From Lentimicrobiaceae bacterium (lineage in GTDB: Bacteria > Bacteroidota > Bacteroidia > Bacteroidales > JAGONC01): a DNA stretch of 64,000 nt. The notes below the pieces were generated by a model. That model did no database searches and was not told the origin of the DNA. It saw nothing but the letters and a program-made list of their open reading frames with translations. Shown here one piece after another: positions 53,958 through 62,099 of the stretch (its first letter is position 1; each line of letters opens with the position of its first letter). The DNA lies in assembly GCA_017993235.1 (NCBI GenBank), contig JAGONC010000015.1:1-64000 (forward strand), in the 5' to 3' direction. The position numbers and the translations under genes are program-made.

Positions 53958-55141
53958 AGTACACACCTTACACCTCCTCTGTCCATCTCCGCCACGCAGA
54001 TATTACAGTGGTTACATTCCGACACGCTTACCCTCCCGTCCCTGATCTTCAGCAAAAAATCCGGATCATGGATCACCGCCCGCGCCAGCGCAATCATGTC
54101 AAATCCGGCATCCATGGCCCGCTCAATACCGTCCTTCGAACAGACACCCCCGATGTAGGCCAGCGGCATGGTCACTGCTTCCCGTATTTTCAGCGCCATC
54201 GGCATGAAGAAGTTCTCCTCGAAAGTAAACTTCCGCATGATGAACCTGCCGAACAACAGCATGGCCAGCTTCTGGGCGACATCCTTCTCAGCTTTGACCA
54301 TCTCCCATAAGGGAACATCCCCGCGCATCAAATAAAAAGGCGTAATGCTCGTAAACCCGCCGCTCATCACCAGCGCATCCACACCGGCCTTCTCCAATGC
54401 CTTTGCAACCTCCACGGAATCCTTTATGGTCAGCCCATTTCTGAACCCGTCCTCCAGGTTGATCTTACAAAAGATTGGATAGTCCTCTCCAACTGCCTGC
54501 CGAACCGCTGCGACTACCTCCAGCGGAAAACGCAACCGGTTGGCAACTGATCCGCCATAACCATCCTTGCGCCTGTTGATCCGCGGACTGAGAAACTGGC
54601 TCAGCAGATATCCGTGCCCCATGTGGATCTCAACCGCGTCAAATCCTTCTCTTTGGGCAAAAACAGCTGCATCTGCAAAATTCTTCGCCATTCCCCGCAT
54701 ATCATCCTTCGACATGCTGCGCGACAGGATGATCCCCCCGAGGATGCCGTAAAGGTTTATCCGCACACTGGGCCCAAGGGAACGCCTGAACATGAGGTCC
54801 TGATTTTTGGTGAAATAGCCGCAGTGTGTGAGCTGCAGCATGCACCTCCCTCCCTGGGCGTGGACGGCAGCCGTCAACTCACGGGCATAAGATGCCACCC
54901 TGTCACCGATCAATAACTGATTCCTGTTGGTCCGTCCCTCCGGACTCACGGCACCATAGGCAACAGTCGTAAGCCCAACACCGCCCATTGCCAGACGGCG
55001 GTGATGCTCGATCAACTGCAGAGTAGGATATCCTCCTTCAGTCATCCCTTCGTAAGTTGCAGATTTGATGAACCGATTATGTACCTCCAACCCCCTGATG
55101 CGGATCGGTGTATATGCTTTTTCGAATGAATTACCCACCAT
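53954..55141 (-). CDS. NADH:flavin oxidoreductase, old yellow enzyme family
   Basis: A 395-residue FMN protein with the TIM-barrel pattern: NRFIKSATYEGMTEGGYP, GGVGLTTVAYGAVSPEGR, VEIHMGHGYLLSQFLSP and VMSGGFTSITPFY. Near the C-terminus it has ECNHCNICVAEMDRGGVRC, four cysteines spaced CxxCxxC-x11-C, the [4Fe-4S] site of the 2,4-dienoyl-CoA reductase/trimethylamine dehydrogenase type. The usual C-terminal NAD(P)-binding domain of those proteins is absent, so it is a short form. The substrate is unknown. Confidence 0.88.
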   Translation of the reverse strand: MVGNSFEKAYTPIRIRGLEVHNRFIKSATYEGMTEGGYPTLQLIEHHRRLAMGGVGLTTVAYGAVSPEGRTNRNQLLIGDRVASYARELTAAVHAQGGRCMLQLTHCGYFTKNQDLMFRRSLGPSVRINLYGILGGIILSRSMSKDDMRGMAKNFADAAVFAQREGFDAVEIHMGHGYLLSQFLSPRINRRKDGYGGSVANRLRFPLEVVAAVRQAVGEDYPIFCKINLEDGFRNGLTIKDSVEVAKALEKAGVDALVMSGGFTSITPFYLMRGDVPLWEMVKAEKDVAQKLAMLLFGRFIMRKFTFEENFFMPMALKIREAVTMPLAYIGGVCSKDGIERAMDAGFDMIALARAVIHDPDFLLKIRDGRVSVSECNHCNICVAEMDRGGVRCVL

Positions 55142-55190
55142 TGTTTAAAATTTGTCCGGCAAAAATAAGGGATTTGAAGGAATTTTATAG

Positions 55191-55247
55191 TTGCAAGCTG
55201 CAAGCATGATCCTATAGCTTTAGGCTTGAAGCTTGAGGCTTGTAGCT
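55191..55247 (+). repeat. GCAAGCT/AGCTTG repeat
   Basis: TTGCAAGCTGCAAGCATG on the left is followed by TAGCTTTAGGCTTGAAGCTTGAGG and TTGTAGC on the right in imperfect inverted relation. It lies in the intergenic region before the gene at 55319. Confidence 0.65.
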
Positions 55248-55284
55248 ATTAAACTTCTCTTCCGAATAACAAACATTTTTTCTT

Positions 55285-55292
55285 TACTTTTG
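55285..55292 (+). promoter_or_regulatory. -7 box of the CotH-like gene
   Basis: TACTTTTG matches TANNTTTG exactly, 26 bases before the ATG at 55319. It lies just after an AT-rich tract. No clear -33 box. Confidence 0.5.
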
Positions 55293-55318
55293 TCATAATC
55301 ATATTGAGCCACACGACG

Positions 55319-56416
55319 ATGAAAAAAACGTATCCTTTTTATCTCTCCTTTCTTGTCTTTGGACTCCAGCTGATATTTCAAAATACGATTTACAGTCAGA
55401 ATGTCATTCAGGAAAATAAAAAGCTGCTGACGTACAAGGATAATTCACTTTTTTCTTCTCACGATTTTATCGAAATGACTCTTTCTACGGATTTTAAGAA
55501 TATGTTCCGGGAAATTAAGGATAATGCTGATACGATATATCATGAAGGGACTGCTGTCTGTAAAAAGCCCGACGGATCCCGGGACACACTGGCAGTCGAG
55601 ATCAGGCCCAGAGGTAACTACCGTCGCGATCCTTCCCATTGTGCATTTCCGCCGTTGTCCGTGAAGTTTAATAAAAAGGAGTCAAAAAAAACTCCTTTTG
55701 AAGACCTGAAACGACTGAAACTGGTCACCCACTGCAGCAACACGGAGAAGATCTTCGAGCAATATGTACTGCGGGAATACCTGGTTTACAGGATCCTTAA
55801 TGTACTGACCGATACCAGCTTCAGGGTCCGCCTGGCCAGGATCACTTATATCGATTCGGAAGGTGAAATGGATACTTTACAGCGATTTGCATTTTTTATC
55901 GAAAACGACAATCAGATGGCAGAGCGGGTAGGAGGGAAGATCATCGAAGCCAAAAACATCCATCAGGACCGGACGGATCAAAAACACACCGACCTACTGG
56001 AAGTCTATATGTACATGGTGGGGAATCCCGACTGGTCGGTCTCGGTACAGCATAACGTGAAGATCGTTCAGACCAATCCGTTTTTTGAACCCATCGCCAT
56101 ACCCTATGATTTTGACTACTGTGGCATTGTCAACACTTCCTACGCAGCCCCTGCGGATGAGCTGGACATCGCGTCAGTCACTCAACGGGTATTTTTGGGT
56201 TTCTGCCGCACAAAAGAAGAGTTTGATGTTTGCTTCAACCTTTTCAGAGCAAAAAAGGAGGAAATCTACGCGCTCTACAGGGAGCTTCCCTTCCTGGACG
56301 AACGCAGCCTGAACTGGTCATTGCGCTATCTGGATAGGTTCTATGAGATCATTGACGATCCCAAAATGGTGCAGAAAGAGTTTTTAAAGACTTGCTGGCC
56401 ACCGCGGGGGCAGTAG
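55319..56416 (+). CDS. Exported protein, possibly CotH-like atypical kinase
   Basis: A 365-residue protein with a signal peptide (FYLSFLVFGLQLIFQNTIYS|Q). I do not recognise it with certainty. Features fit a distant CotH-type kinase fold: AVEIRPRGNYRRDPSHCA near the start, LKRLKLVTHCSNTEKIFE, YVLREYLVYRILNVLT, a long helical part, then IPYDFDYCGIVNTSYA, which resembles the metal-binding DFD of atypical kinases. If correct it would phosphorylate exported proteins or cell-surface groups. It lies next to a gene for an exported ankyrin/PPP phosphatase. The kinase call is an inference to be tested by structure prediction. Confidence 0.45.
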   Translation: MKKTYPFYLSFLVFGLQLIFQNTIYSQNVIQENKKLLTYKDNSLFSSHDFIEMTLSTDFKNMFREIKDNADTIYHEGTAVCKKPDGSRDTLAVEIRPRGNYRRDPSHCAFPPLSVKFNKKESKKTPFEDLKRLKLVTHCSNTEKIFEQYVLREYLVYRILNVLTDTSFRVRLARITYIDSEGEMDTLQRFAFFIENDNQMAERVGGKIIEAKNIHQDRTDQKHTDLLEVYMYMVGNPDWSVSVQHNVKIVQTNPFFEPIAIPYDFDYCGIVNTSYAAPADELDIASVTQRVFLGFCRTKEEFDVCFNLFRAKKEEIYALYRELPFLDERSLNWSLRYLDRFYEIIDDPKMVQKEFLKTCWPPRGQ

Positions 56417-56423
56417 GGATTGG

Positions 56424-56498
56424 ACGATTGTCAATTGTCAATTGTCAATTTATAATTTCATTTGAAAATTGACAATTGAAAACTGACAATCGACAATT
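56424..56498 (+). repeat. TTGTCAA repeat with inverted GACAATTG arm
   Basis: Three TTGTCAA units form GACGATTGTCAATTG and so on (56424-56450). The right arm has AAATTGACAATTG, ACTGACAATCGACAATT. The two arms are inverse copies and would form a long AT-rich hairpin between the CotH-like and ankyrin/PPP genes. It belongs to the family at 17231, 18564 and 42075. Confidence 0.85.
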
Positions 56499-56520
56499 AT
56501 AACCTGATTAGAATGATGGC

Positions 56521-58122
56521 ATGATGCGTATTTGGATTACTATATTATCATTCCTATACGGATTGACGGCAATGGCCCAATCCGATGATCCGGAAAAATA
56601 TCTCCTGAAAGTCATCCGCGATGGAGATACGGCAATCGTACAGACCCTCATCTCCACTGGACTTGATATTAACGGGTACTATGGAAAAAATGCCGACAGA
56701 ACCCTGCTCGACATGGCCATTGATGCGGAAGAGTACGAAATGGTCCGGTTTCTCGTCAGGCAAGGAGCAGATCTTGAAAAACCCTCTGATGATATTACTC
56801 CCCTAATGGAAGCTGCCATCAATAATAATCTATTGATATCCAGGTACTTGCTTGATCGGGGAGCCCATGTGGATCCCGTGGACCGGATGGGCAATACGGC
56901 CCTGTTCTATGCTGCAAAATATGGAAGCTTGCGTCTGAACAAACTGATGGTCCAGAGAGGGTCCGACGTATCCCATAAGAACAACCGGAAATGGATGCCG
57001 CACGATATGGCTTATTCCAGCAACAAGGATACGATCGTGAATTACCTCCGGACCATGGCCGTTAAAAGGGATTCGGCATACCGCACTCCCAGCTGTTCAG
57101 ATGGACCGCACATCGTTTGGGATAACCATACCCGGATTTTTATTATTTACCTGCAGCGTGACAGCACCCTCAATCAGACCCTGATGGTCGACCACATGAT
57201 GGATATGCCGGATACTGCGCTGAGTTTTAACGGTTTTATGTTCGATACCCTGAGTTATACTATCTATCGGAATCCGGTACATTACCCTCATGAATTTGAT
57301 CATGTCGACAGGATCTTCGTGGTGGGTGATATGCACGGACAATATGACTCCCTGGTTACCATGCTCCGCCAGTGCAATGTCATTGACAATGAGCTGAACT
57401 GGTCGTGGGGGACTGGCCATCTGGTCTTTACGGGTGATATTTTCGACAGGGGAGATAAGGTCACGGAATGCCTGTGGCTCATCTATAAACTGGAACGACA
57501 GGCACTCATGGCCAGTGGATGTGTTCATTATATTCTTGGAAATCATGAACTGATGAACCTGACCAATGACATGACCTACCAGTCCGAAAAAAATAATTTC
57601 TTCAGCAATTATTTTGATATCCACTATTCCCAGTTTTTTACTCCCTATACCGTCCTGGGCCAATGGCTGCGATCCAAAAAGATCATGCTCCGGATCAATG
57701 ATATACTCTTTACCCATGGAGGAATATCCTCGCAGATGCTGGCTATGCACCTGGATATTGACTCGGTAAATCATGTGGTAAGGAGATATTTGAATCTGGA
57801 ATACGATAAGAGGAACAGCGATGCATTGAACCTGCTCCTTTTTACCTACGGTCCATTCTGGTACAGGGGATATTTTAAGAATGGCCATCTGCCTCCCGAA
57901 GCTACCCAGGAACAAATCGACAGAACCCTTGATTTCTACAAGGTCTCACACATGGTCATCGGCCATACGGATGTACCTTTTATTACGCCCATGTTCGACG
58001 CAAAAGTATTCCCGATCGACATACCTTTTCATGACCCCCAGTACCACCAGCAAAGTTTACTGATCGAAGGGGAGCATTTCTATAGGATTTATCTGGACGG
58101 TAAGAAAGTACTTCTTAAATAA
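56521..58122 (+). CDS. Exported ankyrin-repeat and PPP-type phosphatase fusion
   Basis: A 533-residue protein with a signal peptide (LSFLYGLTAMAQS). Residues about 20-190 hold four ankyrin repeats (NADRTLLDMAIDAEEYEMVR, GADLEKPSDDITPLMEAA, GNTALFYAAKYGSLRLNKLM). The rest is a PPP-type metallophosphatase: FVVGDMHGQYDSL, VFTGDIFDRGDKVTECLWL, HYILGNHELMNLTNDM, FTHGGISSQML and MVIGHTDVPF. The GDxHG, GDxxDRG and GNHE blocks are the hallmark of PP1/PP2A-like enzymes (Shewanella-like phosphatase group). The ankyrin repeats may hold its protein substrate. Confidence 0.85.
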   Translation: MMRIWITILSFLYGLTAMAQSDDPEKYLLKVIRDGDTAIVQTLISTGLDINGYYGKNADRTLLDMAIDAEEYEMVRFLVRQGADLEKPSDDITPLMEAAINNNLLISRYLLDRGAHVDPVDRMGNTALFYAAKYGSLRLNKLMVQRGSDVSHKNNRKWMPHDMAYSSNKDTIVNYLRTMAVKRDSAYRTPSCSDGPHIVWDNHTRIFIIYLQRDSTLNQTLMVDHMMDMPDTALSFNGFMFDTLSYTIYRNPVHYPHEFDHVDRIFVVGDMHGQYDSLVTMLRQCNVIDNELNWSWGTGHLVFTGDIFDRGDKVTECLWLIYKLERQALMASGCVHYILGNHELMNLTNDMTYQSEKNNFFSNYFDIHYSQFFTPYTVLGQWLRSKKIMLRINDILFTHGGISSQMLAMHLDIDSVNHVVRRYLNLEYDKRNSDALNLLLFTYGPFWYRGYFKNGHLPPEATQEQIDRTLDFYKVSHMVIGHTDVPFITPMFDAKVFPIDIPFHDPQYHQQSLLIEGEHFYRIYLDGKKVLLK

Positions 58123-58188
58123 TACATAGAACTATTTCATTATCAAATTGTTAAATTGCCCATCGTTAATCTTTAAAACATTAAACTC

Positions 58189-59184
58189 ATGAAAACACTG
58201 CGTATTATTTTGCTCGTACTGTTTTTTTTGATAGCTGCTTTTCTGATCATTGCAGCTTTTCTGCCAAGGAAAGCATTCGTTGAGGAATCAGCGATCATAA
58301 ACGCTCCCCAAAAACTGGTTTTCCAGGAAGTGAACAATTATGGTAACTGGGCCTACTGGTCGCCATTTGAGCGATTGGACGCCACCATGGCGATCACTCT
58401 GGAAGGCCCGAGATCCGGGGTCGGAGCTACCATGAGGTGGACAAGCAGGACAGGCAGTGGCTCACAAAAAATCCTTGCAAGCACGCCAGACTCATTCATC
58501 TCTAATGAACTTAAATTGATGGAGGAAGATGAAGATGCAGCCCGAAGTGACTGGAAATTTGAGCCGGTGGATAACGGAACGCGTGTTTCATGGAATGTTT
58601 CTATCGATCACCTCAAGTACCCTCTGGAGAGGTATATGGGCTTGTTTATGCCTAAAATGATGAAATCCGTCTTTCAGAAAGGTCTTACTGATCTTAAAAG
58701 TCTCTGCGAAAGCCTTCCGCTTATCGAGGGACTGGAATTCCTGACCATCGGAGCACAACCTACGATTTCCATTAAAGATTCAGCCATGGTGGATATGGTC
58801 GGGCCTAAAATGGGTGAAATGTACGGTAAGCTCATGAAATTTATGACAGAGAAAAACATCCAGATGGCAGGGGCGCCCTTCACGATCCATTATTCCTGGG
58901 ATTACAACCGGCCTTTCATTTTTGAAGCAGGAGTACCCGTACAGTCACCCGCTAAAGGTGAGGGTGAGATCATGGCAACTGAAATTGCTGCCGGGGATGT
59001 GATCTGCGCACCCTATTACGGACCATATACGGGTTTGGGCTCTTTGCATGAAAAACTCCAGCTGTATCTCGCTGCCAAGCACATTCAATGTGTCGGGTAC
59101 CCATGGGAGGTTTATATCACAGATCCTCAATCTGAGCCGGATACCTCCAAATGGCTGACCATGATCTATTTCAGGATCAAGTAA
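58189..59184 (+). CDS. SRPBCC domain and GyrI-like domain protein
   Basis: A 331-residue protein with a single N-terminal membrane helix (IILLVLFFLIAAFLIIAAF). Residues about 25-170 match the polyketide cyclase/SRPBCC fold (SAIINAPQKLVFQEVNNYGNW, WKFEPVDNGTRVSWNV). Residues about 185-330 match the GyrI/AraC effector-binding fold (GPKMGEMYGKLMKFMTEKN, CAPYYGPYTGLGSLHEKL, VYITDPQSEPD). Both folds bind small hydrophobic ligands. The combination is common in Bacteroidota and its role is unknown. Confidence 0.8.
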   Translation: MKTLRIILLVLFFLIAAFLIIAAFLPRKAFVEESAIINAPQKLVFQEVNNYGNWAYWSPFERLDATMAITLEGPRSGVGATMRWTSRTGSGSQKILASTPDSFISNELKLMEEDEDAARSDWKFEPVDNGTRVSWNVSIDHLKYPLERYMGLFMPKMMKSVFQKGLTDLKSLCESLPLIEGLEFLTIGAQPTISIKDSAMVDMVGPKMGEMYGKLMKFMTEKNIQMAGAPFTIHYSWDYNRPFIFEAGVPVQSPAKGEGEIMATEIAAGDVICAPYYGPYTGLGSLHEKLQLYLAAKHIQCVGYPWEVYITDPQSEPDTSKWLTMIYFRIK

Positions 59185-59352
59185 ATATATAACGATTTAT
59201 TGGTCAATGATTTAAATAGTCATAGTCGGCACAGCAGACACTATTGACTTCACTGTTTTAATTTCGTATTTTTACACTTAAATAATCAAAGAAGTGAGTT
59301 TGCACTTTTTCGATGACCAGTGATATTGAATTAATCATTTAAAACCTACTCC
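59185..59352. other. AT-rich intergenic stretch, no gene
   Basis: This 168-base gap precedes the S51-like gene. It has no long ORF. A cgtatttttacac element is close to a -7 box but ends in TTTA. I see no clear operator or hairpin. Confidence 0.4.
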
Positions 59353-60048
59353 ATGATGGCAACACGTCTGAGACTCTCCCTTACCGACTTCGACTCCAAT
59401 GAAAACATTTCACTCTATGAGAAAATGCTTGAAACGGAGATCATGTGGTTATTCAACAAGAATTATCCTTCCGAAGTCCTGTTCATTCCGCATGCCTATG
59501 ATGGAAATTATTACAATACCTATATCCAGAAGGTCAGGGGTATATTCCAGACGTTTGGCATGAATGTGACGCTGCTGACCTCAGGTGATCCCTATCAATT
59601 GATCAAGAACGCAAAAGGAATTGTCATTGGCGGCGGTGACCTTTCGAAGTTACTTACAGGTATTGTGGATTACCTGGACATTCTCAAAGAAAAAATCCAG
59701 ACAGGTATTCCTTACCTGGGTTGGAATGAAGGCAGCGTAGCCGTATCTCCCTATTATGTTGTACCTCCGATCGTACCGGCCAGCTCCAGGTGCATTGGTG
59801 CCATTACCAAAGAGATCTATTGCCATTATGTGGATACAACAGAGAACAGGCTTGAAATTGACAATTTCTTTGCAAATCACGCCGGAGAGCAACCTCCGGT
59901 AACAGAGATGATCTGCCTGAAAGTAAAACCCGGAGGATCCGGCATCCGGCTTGAAGATGATGGATCAGCACTGCTGGATAGCTGTATTCCGGGAAAACTG
60001 CCTCCTCTCCAGTTTATCTATGTGAATGGCGTTACTCAGGTTCAATAA
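59353..60048 (+). CDS. Degenerate S51 (dipeptidase E-like) protein
   Basis: 231 residues, the usual length of dipeptidase E. The fold of class I glutamine amidotransferase-like peptidases is clear: SEVLFIPHAYDGNYYNTYIQ, GIVIGGGDLSKLLTGIVD and TGIPYLGWNEGSVAVSPYY. In active enzymes the last block reads GWSAGAN, with the nucleophile serine. Here it is GWNEGSV, so the serine is replaced by Asn and the next Ala by Glu, and the downstream His motif (NPHF) is not seen. The protein is probably not a peptidase. It may sense or bind a small peptide. The cyclase gene begins 11 bases later, so the two form an operon. Confidence 0.8.
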   Translation: MMATRLRLSLTDFDSNENISLYEKMLETEIMWLFNKNYPSEVLFIPHAYDGNYYNTYIQKVRGIFQTFGMNVTLLTSGDPYQLIKNAKGIVIGGGDLSKLLTGIVDYLDILKEKIQTGIPYLGWNEGSVAVSPYYVVPPIVPASSRCIGAITKEIYCHYVDTTENRLEIDNFFANHAGEQPPVTEMICLKVKPGGSGIRLEDDGSALLDSCIPGKLPPLQFIYVNGVTQVQ

Positions 60049-60058
60049 TTTGATTTCC

Positions 60059-62068
60059 ATGCGGATTAAAATCCTCCTGGGACTACTTCCTGTAATTTTT
60101 GTACACTTTGCAGGTCTTTGCCAGGAAAAGCTGTCCCCTGATCAGGTCTATGATAGTGCTTACGTTTTGATCGACCAGCAGAATTATACTGAAGCGATTG
60201 AACAACTCAAACTTTTCATTGAAGAAGAACAGAAATCAGATGATCCCGACCTGGATAAAGTATCCGGTAGTCTCAACGATATCGGAACCTGCTACCATAA
60301 ACTGAAGGATTTCCAGGAAGCAATCCGATGGTACAACCAGGCACTTACCGTCGACAGGGAGATGGGCAGCATTGTAAATATCTCGACGCGCTACAGCAAT
60401 ATCGGATTTGCCTATCGCAAACTGGGAATATGGGACAGTGCACTGATCTACTACAACCGGGCCCTGACGCTCGATATGGAGATCGGAGAAGGTGCATCCA
60501 TAGCCAAAACACTCAACAACCTCGGTACACTTTACCACCAGATGGCGAAGTACGATAGTACGATCCATTATTTCCAGCGCTCTCTTGAAATCAAAAAAAA
60601 TATCGGCGATTCATCGGGAGTGGCTGTTACATTGAACAATATCGGACTGGTTTACCAAGATTGGCAAAAGTACGATAGGGCTATTGAGTACTTTAACGAA
60701 GCTCTGCACATCGACAGTCTGCTTGGATTCAGCCAGAACTTTATAAACCGGTTAAATAGTATCGGGGCTTCCTATCATCTGAAAGGAGATTTTGACAGGG
60801 CCATTGAATATTTCTCTAAAGCCCTGCAGCTGAGCCTGAAGAGCAATAATGAGGATATGGCGGCCACACTCAATAACAACCTGGGGATGATCTACCTGAA
60901 AAAGAAGGATTATGAACAGGCACACATTTACATGAATAAAGCACTTGAGAGTTACAGGAATTCCGACCAGAAAGCCGAAATAGCCACAGTGCTTGCCAAT
61001 TTAGCTGAAATAAGCTTTACGCTGGGTGATTATAACTCAGCCCTTGACTATCTTTCACAGAGTACAGGCATAGCTGAAAATCTGGACCTTCCCGATAAAT
61101 CCAAAAATAATTACCTGATGTTTTCGGATATCTACTCTTCCATGGGTAACTATTCGGAGGCGCTGAAATACTATAAAAAGCATATCGCGATTAAGGATAC
61201 GCTCTACACAGAGGCTATTCATAAGCAAATAACTGATTTTGAGATCAAATATGAATCAGAGAAAAAGGATAAAGAGATTACACTATTAAAACAAAAAGAA
61301 GAGATCCAGGCCCTGCGCATTAAGAAACAACGGATCCTGCGAAATTCGTTATTCGGAGGTATCGCCTTGTCACTGATCCTGGCTGCCGTGATCTTTACAA
61401 GCCTTTCCAGGAGAAGAAGGGACAACAGGATCATTGCCAGCGAGAAGGCAAAAACCGATAAATTGCTGCTGAACGTTCTGCCTGCCAGTATTGCCAGCGA
61501 TCTCAAGGAAAAAGGATTCACGGAACCGAGATCGTATGCGAATGTTACCGTTTGTTTTACAGATATAGTAGGATTTACGGAAAAGTCCTCTACCATGGAG
61601 CCCAAATCGCTTATCGAAGAACTGAATACGATCTTTACGGCCTTTGATGCGATCATTGAGAAAAACAGCTGTGAGCGTATTAAGACAATCGGCGATTCCT
61701 ACATGGCCCTTTGCGGATTACCGGAACCTGATCCCAATCATGCAGAAAACATTATCCGGACAGCAGTAGAAATGGTGCAGTACGTCGAGAAGAAAAACCT
61801 GGAGTCGGATCTGGAATGGCAGATCAGGGTGGGAATCCACTCGGGGGATGTGATCGCGGGTGTTGTGGGCGTCAAAAAGTACATCTACGATGTTTTCGGC
61901 GATACGATCAATACTGCCTCGCGGATGGAGAATGCAAGCCATCCAATGCGCATCAATGTCTCTGAAAGCACCTATCAGCTGGTAAGGGATAAATTCAAGT
62001 TTGAAGAAAGGGAAGAGGCTCCGGTCAAAGGTAAAGGGATGATGAAAATGTATTTTATTAAAGTCTAA
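60059..62068 (+). CDS. TPR-adenylate/guanylate cyclase
   Basis: 669 residues from ATG 60059, with a signal peptide (LLGLLPVIFVHFAGLC). Residues about 25-410 are some nine TPR repeats (SRYSNIGFAYRKLGIWDSAL, TLNNIGLVYQDWQKYDRAIE, LNNNLGMIYLKKKDYEQAH). A coiled coil and one membrane helix (SLFGGIALSLILAAVIFTSL) lead to a class III cyclase domain. Metal Asp residues are in VCFTDIVGFTEKS and IKTIGDSYMAL. The substrate-specifying Lys is in ERIKTIGD and the transition-state residues are in DVFGDTINTASRMENA. This pattern suits an adenylate cyclase. The TPR part would sense or bind proteins outside the inner membrane. Confidence 0.9.
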   Translation: MRIKILLGLLPVIFVHFAGLCQEKLSPDQVYDSAYVLIDQQNYTEAIEQLKLFIEEEQKSDDPDLDKVSGSLNDIGTCYHKLKDFQEAIRWYNQALTVDREMGSIVNISTRYSNIGFAYRKLGIWDSALIYYNRALTLDMEIGEGASIAKTLNNLGTLYHQMAKYDSTIHYFQRSLEIKKNIGDSSGVAVTLNNIGLVYQDWQKYDRAIEYFNEALHIDSLLGFSQNFINRLNSIGASYHLKGDFDRAIEYFSKALQLSLKSNNEDMAATLNNNLGMIYLKKKDYEQAHIYMNKALESYRNSDQKAEIATVLANLAEISFTLGDYNSALDYLSQSTGIAENLDLPDKSKNNYLMFSDIYSSMGNYSEALKYYKKHIAIKDTLYTEAIHKQITDFEIKYESEKKDKEITLLKQKEEIQALRIKKQRILRNSLFGGIALSLILAAVIFTSLSRRRRDNRIIASEKAKTDKLLLNVLPASIASDLKEKGFTEPRSYANVTVCFTDIVGFTEKSSTMEPKSLIEELNTIFTAFDAIIEKNSCERIKTIGDSYMALCGLPEPDPNHAENIIRTAVEMVQYVEKKNLESDLEWQIRVGIHSGDVIAGVVGVKKYIYDVFGDTINTASRMENASHPMRINVSESTYQLVRDKFKFEEREEAPVKGKGMMKMYFIKV

Positions 62069-62099
62069 AGAAAGAGTACCCGCCCTGCTGTCTCATCAA

